Positions 44,175-51,551 of a DNA stretch of 64,000 bases are shown here, in pieces (the first letter of the stretch is position 1; each line of letters opens with the position of its first letter). Below the pieces are notes generated by a model, which saw nothing but the letters and a program-made list of their open reading frames with translations, made no database searches and had not been told where the DNA came from. The stretch comes from CBDHHC01 sp965263345. GTDB lineage: Bacteria > Pseudomonadota > Alphaproteobacteria > Rhizobiales > CBDHHC01. A program made the position numbers and the translations under genes. Location of the stretch: assembly GCA_965263345.1 (NCBI GenBank), contig CBDHHC010000012.1, positions 1 to 64,000 of the forward strand. Reading direction: 5' to 3'.

Positions 44175-44639
44175 TTACAGTCCTATATTCGCCTTTGCTC
44201 CCATGTAAGACCCTTTGTTAGGGAATCCTGCTGTGACCAGATCAACAAATTTCTTTGCAAACCCTAGATTTTCTAAATCAGCAATTTTCTTATAAGAAAC
44301 AGAATGGATTGTTACGGAGTCATTATTGTTGTTGGTAATTTCTCCACCGACCTGCTTGCACAAGAAGGTCATATGTATAACGTGTTTGTCTGGAAGAATG
44401 TTGTCACAAATATAGAGCAATTGATTGACTAAAACCTGTATCCCTGTTTCTTCTTTGACTTCTCTTTGCACGGCTTCTTTGAGTGTTTCTCCATACTCAA
44501 CTTTACCACCAGGCAAAGACCATCCACGTCCTGTTTCCGATTTTTGCTCAAGAAGCAAAATTGAGCCATCCTTGATAACGATTGCCGTTGCTCGAATTAT
44601 GGGGGTTATATTTTTATTTTTTTTTACGTCAGTTGTCAT
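44175..44639 (-). CDS. NUDIX hydrolase
   Basis: The NUDIX box is complete: GGKVEYGETLKEAVQREVKEETGI. The N-terminal TPIIRATAIVIKDGSILLLEQKSETGRGWSLPG is typical for nucleotide-sanitising or (di)nucleotide pyrophosphatases. I chose ATG 44639 because GGAG lies five bases upstream; starts at 44660 and 44678 lack one. Substrate is unknown. Confidence 0.85.
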   Translation of the reverse strand: MTTDVKKNKNITPIIRATAIVIKDGSILLLEQKSETGRGWSLPGGKVEYGETLKEAVQREVKEETGIQVLVNQLLYICDNILPDKHVIHMTFLCKQVGGEITNNNNDSVTIHSVSYKKIADLENLGFAKKFVDLVTAGFPNKGSYMGAKANIGL

Positions 44640-44818
44640 AGCTCTCCTCTTGTTTTTCATATAATATTTCAGGCCCATATTGAAAGTTTAGCATGTCAGC
44701 AAAGGTTTTTCGCTTAAAGCAAAAATGTTATTTCACAAGCACCGATAGCCCGGCACCTAAAAGGATACCAGGTTGTAAATTCTCAAACGCTGTTTTTTAA
44801 TTGTCAGCTATGATCCAT

Positions 44819-45022
44819 CGCTGTTCATACTGTCACTATGAACAGCGGTCGCGTGGGCTTTTCGCCGCTGAAAATTTGCATAGGCTCCCTGCTGGTTAAA
44901 GTGTTGTGGAATCTTAGAGATTCCTCGACAGGTGTCCTATGCCTTGTGGTTGACCAGGGGTGAAAAACCCATGCTCGTGGCCTGTCGCTGATACGGAACA
45001 TAAAACTGCCTCGGAGGTCTAG
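44819..45022 (+). ncRNA. candidate structured RNA with a pseudoknot, class unknown
   Basis: This segment is about half G+C while the flanks are far more AT-rich, and it codes for nothing recognisable. Perfect helices are visible: A, 44819-44829 with 44837-44847; B, CAGCGG 44843-44848 with CCGCTG 44865-44870, partly exclusive with A; C, GCATAGG 44878-44884 with CCTATGC 44936-44942; D, GGAATCT 44908-44914 with AGATTCC 44918-44924; G, GGGT 44958-44961 with ACCC 44967-44970. CGACAGG (44926-44932), inside C, pairs with CCTGTCG (44981-44987) outside C, which makes a pseudoknot. An AGGT/ACCT pairing could mask the Shine-Dalgarno at 45013-45018. It resembles no RNase P, tmRNA, SRP or 6S RNA that I know. 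A riboswitch-like leader or an ORF-less HEARO/omega RNA are possibilities. The strand is inferred from the downstream ribosome-binding site. Confidence 0.55.
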
Positions 45023-45023
45023 C

Positions 45024-45140
45024 ATGTCCTTACCTAGTATGAACGCGTTACAGCTTAAGAGGCTTAGAAGACTTTTTATATCAAGCGCGCAAAACCTTCT
45101 GCCTCAAACAGACGCTGACCATTATATGGGAGGTTTTTAG
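45024..45140 (+). CDS. possible 38-residue peptide after the structured RNA
   Basis: GGAGGT (45013-45018) stands five bases before ATG 45024, the strongest Shine-Dalgarno in this part of the window. The frame codes for 38 residues, basic in the middle (LQLKRLRRLF) and without a known family. The DNA between 45059 and 45105 can fold on itself (GAGGC/GCCTC, AGAAG/CTTCT, TTTT/AAAA), so the ORF may instead be part of the RNA. A run of T residues follows at about 45152-45167. Confidence 0.35.
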   Translation: MSLPSMNALQLKRLRRLFISSAQNLLPQTDADHYMGGF

Positions 45141-45305
45141 GGCGAGCATAACTTTTTTCGTTTTTTTATTTCAATATATTCAATGGGTTAGGAATTTTTA
45201 TGGTTAGTTTTGTGTTAAGGCTCTAAATTAGAATTTTGTTATGTTACAGGTCTGTCTGAATTGGCCCCCCCATCAGAATAGTGTTAGAGAAAGTTATTGT
45301 ATAAA

Positions 45306-45782
45306 ATGCACAAAATATTTTTTGCTTTATTGATCATGCTCGTTTTGAACCAAACAGATTATTCAGCCTCTTCACAATCAAGAGACTATGTCCTTTTGGC
45401 GTCCTCACAAAAGAGCTGGCAGGAGTTATATGATTTTGATGGCGACAAAAAAGCTGATCAAATACGTGCTTCATTTTCTGGCGGAGCGCATTGTTGTTAT
45501 CGGATCAGCATAAATTCAAGTTCGCTTAATCGTGTTATTGATTTTCCATTTGAGATGGATGGGGGATATGTCGGTGGACTTGATTTAAGCAATCCTAACA
45601 ATTTTTATGTTAAAGACTTTGATAATGATGGCCGACCTGAATTATATATGCGTATCAATAGTTATAATGGCAGAGCCGGTGACATTCCTGAAGAGTGGCA
45701 GAAAAGATACGGGATTACGAGCAATCAGATTTTAATTGATTTTGCGAATGGTGGGTTTGTGGTTTCGGATTTTCGGAACTGA
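45306..45782 (+). CDS. secreted protein with calcium-binding-type Asp motifs
   Basis: A signal peptide (IFFALLIMLVLNQTDYSAS) precedes about 135 mature residues. Two loops, DFDGDKKADQI and DFDNDGRPELYM, match the DxDxDGxxD calcium-binding pattern of FG-GAP/EF-hand-like repeats. GGAHCCYR has a double cysteine. I chose the ATG at 45306 over a TTG at 45297. Family unknown; likely periplasmic or extracellular. Confidence 0.7.
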   Translation: MHKIFFALLIMLVLNQTDYSASSQSRDYVLLASSQKSWQELYDFDGDKKADQIRASFSGGAHCCYRISINSSSLNRVIDFPFEMDGGYVGGLDLSNPNNFYVKDFDNDGRPELYMRINSYNGRAGDIPEEWQKRYGITSNQILIDFANGGFVVSDFRN

Positions 45783-45928
45783 TGGGACTATGGTTTCTTG
45801 TCCGTTAATGAGATTTTATAGTCTCTTTCTTTCTAAACTTAAGGGGGCCTTCCTCCCGATTGCATTTAGTGACTGAGTAGATAAGATAGTCGGGGGTGAT
45901 ATCTTTAATTTTTGACCTTCTCTTCGTT

Positions 45929-46531
45929 TCACTCCGGCGCATAACGAAAATGCCCTGTAATCTTATAGGAGAAGAGAATATCATCATGTTTTGGACCGAA
46001 GCCGATGTTATGGACGATCATGGGATTGCCAGTGAAGAATGCTTTGGAATTTGTCACGATGCCGATATGGGGCAGGCTGCCTTTTGTTTTTAAATTCCAC
46101 GTTACAATATCGCCTGGTTTATAGTTTTTGGGGTTTTGCGTGACTGGCAAAGACTGACCAAAGCGCTTAAAGAAGACTTCCAAATTCAGAACACGCCTAT
46201 GGTCGATATTCGTATCAGGCCTCTTGAGGCCCCATCTTTTGGGATAGAGACGAAAGTTTCTTTTCATATCTTCATGAACACGCTTTTGCAGATCAATGCC
46301 AAGTGCTCTATAAGATCTGATTATGACATCACTACAGACACCTGTATCGGCCGGTACGTCACCTCCTGGATATTTTAATCTTACGTATTTTGGATCATAA
46401 CGCACCGTATGCTTTGTACGGTCTAAGGCCGCTTTGACCAGTTTTTGGCTGAATGGTGTATCAGATGATGCTGTTAGGGACGATAAAAGATATATCATTA
46501 TGGAAAGACAGATGCTTTGAAGGCGATACAT
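45929..46531 (-). CDS. DUF1287 family secreted protein
   Basis: 200 residues: signal peptide, then the family core KLVKAALDRTKHTVRYDPKYVRLKYPGGDVPADTGVCSDVIIRSYRALGIDLQ, LPHIGIVTN and a C-terminal SYKITGHFRY. DUF1287 is an NlpC/P60-like fold, and the Cys in TGVCSD and His in LPHIGI are the probable catalytic pair, suggesting a cell-wall or peptide amidase. Confidence 0.9.
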   Translation of the reverse strand: MYRLQSICLSIMIYLLSSLTASSDTPFSQKLVKAALDRTKHTVRYDPKYVRLKYPGGDVPADTGVCSDVIIRSYRALGIDLQKRVHEDMKRNFRLYPKRWGLKRPDTNIDHRRVLNLEVFFKRFGQSLPVTQNPKNYKPGDIVTWNLKTKGSLPHIGIVTNSKAFFTGNPMIVHNIGFGPKHDDILFSYKITGHFRYAPE

Positions 46532-46693
46532 TTTTTGGACGTCCTTTGTCTTTGTGGCTTTTTATTTTAATTGGTGATTGTTTTGTCGTTTTAAAAGGAT
46601 TTGTGGGGAAAGTTTTTTTAGGGAGTATTTAGGGATGCGAGACTCTCATCAGGGTAATGTTTTACATGCAATTAGGATGAGCTGGCGGAAGAC

Positions 46694-47560
46694 TTAACTC
46701 TTCCCTCCTGCCATATACCTGTTCGACATATAAATACTGAACACCACCAGCCCTATCCCGACGATATTTAGCAGTGATAATCTTTCATCAAATAACACAT
46801 AGCCTTCAATCAAGGTCACGGGTGGGACGAGGAAGAAGTAGTTGGCGGCGGTATTGGCGGAGTTGTGTTTGTAGAGCATGCTCATCAGGAGTACGGCGCC
46901 AATGGAGAGGACGATTGAGAGCCAGAGGAGTGCGAAGATGAGATCGGTTGTCCATTCGATGGTGGCGTGTGTTTCGAACATAATTGCCAGACCAACAAAG
47001 ATGATCACTGTTGGGAGATATTGCAGGAAGATACCTGTTATGAAGTCTATGTCCGTGCTGTGTTTTTTATAATGGAGCGTCCCTAAGGTGATGCTAATGA
47101 GGGCGATGAGGCCTGGGATGTAGATCAGCATATTCGTTGTGTTTAGCAATGTGTTTTCGTTGATGACGACGAGTATCAAACCGATGAAGCCTACAAGAGA
47201 TATTGCAAGTAAGCTTGGAGAACTTAGGCGGTAAATGATAAGCGTGGTTAAAACGGGTTGCAGGCCGACAACGACAGCGATGATGCCCGCGGGGACACCC
47301 AGTTTGATTGCTGAGAAAACGCCGCCCAAATATCCGCCATGGATGAGGGCCCCGCTGATAAAGATATCCGTGTAGCTTTTTAGGTTTTTGGGGAATTTGG
47401 GTTTTAGATAGAAAAGGACTGCGAGCAAAAGTAGTAGTGTGATACAAAATCTTATAGCTAAAAAACTAAAGGGTTCTATGTAAGGAAGGCCATATTTTGC
47501 ACCGATGAAGCCTGTGCTCCAGAGGAGGACGAAAAGGAATGGGACTGACTTTAAGAACAT
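46694..47560 (-). CDS. EamA/DMT-family exporter
   Basis: 288 residues with about ten hydrophobic helices in two EamA repeats. The N-terminal FVLLWSTGFIGAKYGLPYIEPFSFLAIRF is diagnostic for EamA, and the second repeat ends with VPPVTLIEGYVLFDERLSLLNIVGIGLVVFSIY. The family exports metabolites or amino acids; substrate unknown. The stretch appears somewhat richer in G and C than its neighbours. Confidence 0.9.
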   Translation of the reverse strand: MFLKSVPFLFVLLWSTGFIGAKYGLPYIEPFSFLAIRFCITLLLLLAVLFYLKPKFPKNLKSYTDIFISGALIHGGYLGGVFSAIKLGVPAGIIAVVVGLQPVLTTLIIYRLSSPSLLAISLVGFIGLILVVINENTLLNTTNMLIYIPGLIALISITLGTLHYKKHSTDIDFITGIFLQYLPTVIIFVGLAIMFETHATIEWTTDLIFALLWLSIVLSIGAVLLMSMLYKHNSANTAANYFFLVPPVTLIEGYVLFDERLSLLNIVGIGLVVFSIYMSNRYMAGGKS

Positions 47561-47702
47561 ATAGACTTCCTTTTGAAAAGAAGCGCTTATAACTGTTTTT
47601 AAATTTTTTGGCTATATGTCTTTTGGCCATAATCTCGCACAATTATTCTTTATAGTCATATGGATAGAGCTATAACATAGTTAATAAATAAAGGGCGCTG
47701 AC

Positions 47703-47999
47703 ATGACTGATAATAATAAAGACTATGATGAGATCGATGACGTTATGGAGAATGTTGACCAGGCCATAGATAATATTAAAGATCGCATACATCCGAATAA
47801 GATCTTAAAGCAATTGCTTTTTCAAGCTGTTTATAATCTGGTCTTTGTGTTTGGCCTTATCTGGCTGATTACTTATTTCTGGGGCCCAATGCCATGGCTT
47901 TGGTGGGCTGGTGGTATTTTTTATGGGGTGATGATATTGGTCTCTGTTTTTGCATATTTCAAAGCAAAACAGGGCTATAAAAAGCTCTCAGAATTATGA
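47703..47999 (+). CDS. small 2TM-type membrane protein
   Basis: 98 residues. An acidic amphipathic helix (DYDEIDDVMENVDQAIDNIKDRI) precedes two membrane helices (LVFVFGLIWLITYF and WAGGIFYGVMILVSVFAYF). This is the pattern of '2TM domain' proteins of unknown function. A 15-bp hairpin follows at the stop. Confidence 0.7.
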   Translation: MTDNNKDYDEIDDVMENVDQAIDNIKDRIHPNKILKQLLFQAVYNLVFVFGLIWLITYFWGPMPWLWWAGGIFYGVMILVSVFAYFKAKQGYKKLSEL

Positions 48000-48033
48000 A
48001 ATTAGATCATCAATTGGCTTGATGATCTAATTT
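47999..48033. terminator. 15-bp perfect hairpin between convergent genes
   Basis: AAATTAGATCATCAA (47999-48013) pairs exactly with 48019-48033 over a five-base loop. The AAA start and TTT end suit termination in both directions, for the 2TM gene and the gene ending at 48050. Confidence 0.7.
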
Positions 48034-48049
48034 AAAATTTGGTTTCTTT

Positions 48050-48994
48050 TTACTTCTCGATTACTTCAATCTCAAGATCGCCCAGATTTTGCAATGTGTT
48101 TGCGGCCTCTTGTTTTTTATCAATGAGAAGTTGTGCGTTGTCTGGCGCGACAGTGCTGACTGGCAATTTATTTGTAGATGTACCAGTTAGAATTTTATGG
48201 GCTAATTCTGCTACGCTTTCTCCGCGCTCTTTGTAGTTGGCTGAGAAAGCGATTGTTGCGCCTTTGCCAATATAGTTAGGAACACCACCAACAATGAATG
48301 ATGATGGAGGAAGAGCCTCTAGGATTTCGGTTGCTTTGTCTAAATAAGCTGAAGAGCCTGGAATATATATGACATCTACCTTAGATGCTGCTTCGACGGC
48401 CTTTGCGAGGTTTTGTTCGAATTTGGAGGAGTCTGCTCTTAGTTGAATTTGGTGTGTTTTTTTACCAAGTTTTTTCACATCATTTCTGACTTCATTATAG
48501 ACACGTGATGTTCTGCGGTCTGTTGGATCTACCAAAACACCAATTGTTTTGAACTCTTTTATTTTTGCAAGAACATCAATTTGTATGTCAAGAAATACGC
48601 CGTGATGGGCTCCTGTTATTGCCTTACCTGGCCTCTTCATGGATCTTACGATCCCAGCGCTTCTTGGGCTCGAAACGATATTAAAAACCTGTGGCTTTTG
48701 TCCTCTCAATTGTCTTTTAACGATCTGGCTGCTGGTGGTGCCAAATGTGTAGACAAGATCAATTTCAGAGAAATTGAAGTTTTTGATGTCTTTGGTGAGG
48801 CTCTCTCTGTTTTTTCCAGCATCAATATATTGAAACTTTGCATCAGGCTGGAGCTGTTTTAAACGTGTTTCAAAGCCTGTTTCCGCTTCTGTTTTCCCAC
48901 GCCAGGTTACGACCAATACGTCAACAGCTTTCGCTGGTAATGAGCTTACTATAATCGCTAAAGCTATGAAGAATGAACAGAAAATGTTTCTCAT
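48050..48994 (-). CDS. ABC transporter substrate-binding protein (ABC_sub_bind family)
   Basis: 314 residues with signal peptide (FIALAIIVSSLPAKA) and a two-lobed periplasmic-binding fold. DLVYTFGTTSSQIVKRQ, TIGVLVDPTDRRT, VDVIYIPGSSAYLDKATEIL and NAQLLIDKKQEAANTLQNLG are typical of the ABC substrate-binding (TrpX-like) group. No permease or ATPase gene is adjacent, so it is an orphan. Ligand unknown. Confidence 0.85.
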   Translation of the reverse strand: MRNIFCSFFIALAIIVSSLPAKAVDVLVVTWRGKTEAETGFETRLKQLQPDAKFQYIDAGKNRESLTKDIKNFNFSEIDLVYTFGTTSSQIVKRQLRGQKPQVFNIVSSPRSAGIVRSMKRPGKAITGAHHGVFLDIQIDVLAKIKEFKTIGVLVDPTDRRTSRVYNEVRNDVKKLGKKTHQIQLRADSSKFEQNLAKAVEAASKVDVIYIPGSSAYLDKATEILEALPPSSFIVGGVPNYIGKGATIAFSANYKERGESVAELAHKILTGTSTNKLPVSTVAPDNAQLLIDKKQEAANTLQNLGDLEIEVIEK

Positions 48995-49100
48995 GACAGG
49001 TCCTTAAAATGTTCTTTTTATTTTCCTTGATTGCTTTCCTTTGATATCGCTTTAAAAGCTGGTCCTGTCAAAGAAAAACTTTTAAAATTACTCTTGATTA

Positions 49101-49970
49101 TCAATTCTGAATTCGTGTTTCTTGCTGGTTCGCAGTTTTGTCCTGATTTATCACTTTATCTGCCAATGAAATATTATTGGGAATATTGGAGGCTTTATCT
49201 TTGGAGATACCATTTTCTGTGTTTGTCCCCGTTTCTTCGACACCTGGTTCTACCAAACCTGCAGAAATCACCATCTTTGCAGCTTCTTCAACAGACATGT
49301 CTAATATTCTGATATCATTTTTTGGAACAAATAAGAGATACCCTGATGTTGGATTTGGTGTGGTGGGCAAGAAGACACTTAGGAGTTCATCTCCGATTTC
49401 ATCCTGATATGAGCCAATTTCCCCAGCAGTTTCTTTTGAGACAAAGACAATTGAATAAATACCTTTACGGGGATATTCAATCAAACCGACCTTTTGGAAA
49501 CTGCTTCCTGAGCTGGTTAAAATTGTTTCAAAAATTTGTTTCAGCGCATTATAAATATTGCGGATGACAGGCATTCTATTCAGGAGATGTTCGCCATAGC
49601 CAAATAATGTACGCCCGAATAAGTTTGCTGTTAAAGCTCCAATCATCATTATAAAGACGATAGCAAATAACAGACCTATGCCTGGTATGTTAAATTCAGG
49701 CAGATTGATGCTAAATAACTGGCTAAATATGTATTGAATGTAAGTCCCAGGCATGTATTTTTCTGGGATATAAGGTTGTACCCAACTATCAATGAAATCC
49801 ACAAAAAGCCAAGCGCTGTAGAGTGTAATCAGCATTGGGCCAACGACAATTAGCCCTGTCAGAAAGTAATTTCTTAATCTTGAAAGTAACCCTGTTGATG
49901 TACTGTTTTCTGGTGCCTCTGTTAATTTTGCCAGAGTTGACTCATTATTCTCACTAGATTGTTTGACCAT
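49101..49970 (-). CDS. DUF502 family membrane protein
   Basis: Two membrane helices (LRNYFLTGLIVVGPMLITLYSAWLF and IPGIGLLFAIVFIMMIGALTANLFG) precede a conserved cytosolic beta domain: RMPVIRNIYNALKQIFETI, VGLIEYPRKGIYSIVFVSKE, FLPTTPNPTSGYLLFVPKNDI and MSVEEAAKMVISAGLV. This is DUF502, of unknown function. The C-terminal 50 residues are polar and divergent. Confidence 0.9.
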   Translation of the reverse strand: MVKQSSENNESTLAKLTEAPENSTSTGLLSRLRNYFLTGLIVVGPMLITLYSAWLFVDFIDSWVQPYIPEKYMPGTYIQYIFSQLFSINLPEFNIPGIGLLFAIVFIMMIGALTANLFGRTLFGYGEHLLNRMPVIRNIYNALKQIFETILTSSGSSFQKVGLIEYPRKGIYSIVFVSKETAGEIGSYQDEIGDELLSVFLPTTPNPTSGYLLFVPKNDIRILDMSVEEAAKMVISAGLVEPGVEETGTNTENGISKDKASNIPNNISLADKVINQDKTANQQETRIQN

Positions 49971-50208
49971 AACTTAAATTAGCTCGTCCCGTACTAATAC
50001 ATGCCCCATCAACTGACTTAAAAACCAGTTTTTCGCAGTTTATCATACCTGAAGAATAGTGAATTGTCTGTTACCAGCCCATTTTCGAGTATAATGCTTT
50101 AAGAGAATATAAGCACGGATCTGTCATTTTGCAAAATACACAGCGGCATTTGCTTCTGTATAAGAGGCTCTAATACACTATTTTATTCATATATTTGTGG
50201 AAAAGGTA

Positions 50209-51342
50209 TTATCTAACCACAAGGAAACATTCTAACCCCTGCTGCTTAAAGCTGTTGCAGAGTTGTAGTGTCTTTAATTTATCCGCAAATGGACCAATCT
50301 GAATTCTTACGACAGAGCGTCCAGACCCTAAATCCACCTTCTGAAAGTCGGGTCTTTGGTTAGATAGCAGGCCAGAATGTTGAGACTGTAGGCGCAACCA
50401 AGCCTGTTGGGCATCATTCTCAGTGCTTACCGCTGCTAATTGTAAGCGATATCGCCCACTGCCTGTGCTTGTGTAATTTACCTGTTTTAATGGTGCAGAG
50501 CTTGCATTATTTGATATTGAAGCTGTTCTAACATTTGCCTCAGAATTCCAGCCAGATGATGTTGTTTTTTGCTGTTTTGGTTGAGGTTGTGGCTGTTTTC
50601 GGGGCTGATTTTTTGATTGTGAGGAATTAAACAGACTTGCAAAAGGCGATCTTGATTTTTCTTCTGTTTTTGCAGGTGTTGTTGTTTTCTTTTTGGACGA
50701 TCTAATTAGATAGTTATTTTGTTTATTCGATTGTCCTGCAGATGTATCCTGTTGTACAGATGCGCCCCAGCCACTTTCGACAATATTTCTGCTATTATTC
50801 TGAGGAACAGCTTGTTTTACTTTTCTGGGCTGTGGTGCATTAAGTTGAAGCTGTTGCTGAGGCTCTACCGGACGTAGTTTTGGTTTTTCCGGCAATGTAA
50901 TATTTGTATTTGTTGATTTTCTTAAGCCAGCAACGCGTAAATCGGCACTTGCTCTTGATGACAACCCCACGGCCTTATATGATTGAGCTCTTGCACTTAA
51001 AATCTTCGAGCGTTGTTCTGGTGTTATTTTTTTAAAAAATAGCGCTCGTGTAAAATCAGCAATGCCTCTGGCTGGTTCTGACTTGGCGTTATAAGCAAGG
51101 CCTCTATTATAAAGGGCTCTTGCGACCTCTCTTGCCGATAAGTTCCCTGAACTTATCGCTTCTGTGAGGTGTTTGATAGCCAGGTCGTAATTTTTATCTG
51201 TTACGGCTTTGGCGCCAGCCTTTAGAAAATCACGTGCGGACCCTGCCGCTTCAACTTTTAAACCTGTTAAAGTTAATGATAAAATTATTATTGCTGTTAT
51301 TGTTGTAATTTTCATTTGCCAATTTGTATGTTGTCTTAGCAT
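50209..51342 (-). CDS. TPR and SPOR-domain periplasmic protein
   Basis: Signal peptide (ITTITAIIILSLTLTGLKVEA), then TPR-like helices (about 35-140: YDLAIKHLTEAISSG, ARALYNRGLAYNAKSEPARGIADFTRAL). A long Gln/Pro/Asn/Lys/Ser-rich linker (150-295) leads to a C-terminal SPOR domain (YRLQLAAVSTENDAQQAWLRLQ, VRIQIGPFADKLKTLQLCNSFKQQGLECFLV). SPOR domains bind peptidoglycan stripped of stem peptides at division sites. It lies downstream of glmU-glmS on the same strand. An ATG at 51315 may be the real start. Confidence 0.87.
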   Translation of the reverse strand: MLRQHTNWQMKITTITAIIILSLTLTGLKVEAAGSARDFLKAGAKAVTDKNYDLAIKHLTEAISSGNLSAREVARALYNRGLAYNAKSEPARGIADFTRALFFKKITPEQRSKILSARAQSYKAVGLSSRASADLRVAGLRKSTNTNITLPEKPKLRPVEPQQQLQLNAPQPRKVKQAVPQNNSRNIVESGWGASVQQDTSAGQSNKQNNYLIRSSKKKTTTPAKTEEKSRSPFASLFNSSQSKNQPRKQPQPQPKQQKTTSSGWNSEANVRTASISNNASSAPLKQVNYTSTGSGRYRLQLAAVSTENDAQQAWLRLQSQHSGLLSNQRPDFQKVDLGSGRSVVRIQIGPFADKLKTLQLCNSFKQQGLECFLVVR

Positions 51343-51551
51343 AGTTGAATCTAGTTTTTCCGGTTAGGTTCAGTTTTACTTTACACGTAAAAACTCATGA
51401 AAGTTACTTTAACTCGGATATTACATTAAAACATAAATTCGAACACTTATACTTATTATACTTACTTGTTATTACTAAGCTTAATTGCCTAATCATGTCA
51501 ACTCAGCCTATATTTAACAAAAGAATCAGGCAAATAATAGGCCAATTTTTA

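Noticed and set aside
44825..45025. Minus-strand reading frame of 66 codons across the structured RNA
   Set aside because: It is antisense to the helices, has no ribosome-binding site and no family. Open frames over GC-richer structured RNA are common artefacts.
44819..45140. RNase P RNA, tmRNA, SRP RNA or a group I/II intron
   Set aside because: None of the hallmark sequences (GAGGAAAGTC core, tag-peptide reading frame, SRP tetraloop region, intron domain V or P/Q/R/S elements) is present on either strand.
45024..45140. Start of an IscB/TnpB-like nuclease after the RNA
   Set aside because: The ORF ends after 38 codons and has no RuvC, HNH or PLMP-like motif, so only an ORF-less element could be argued.
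46694..47560. EamA exporter as recently transferred DNA
   Set aside because: Its G+C looks somewhat raised, but there are no mobile-element genes or repeats at its borders, and membrane proteins can be biased for other reasons.
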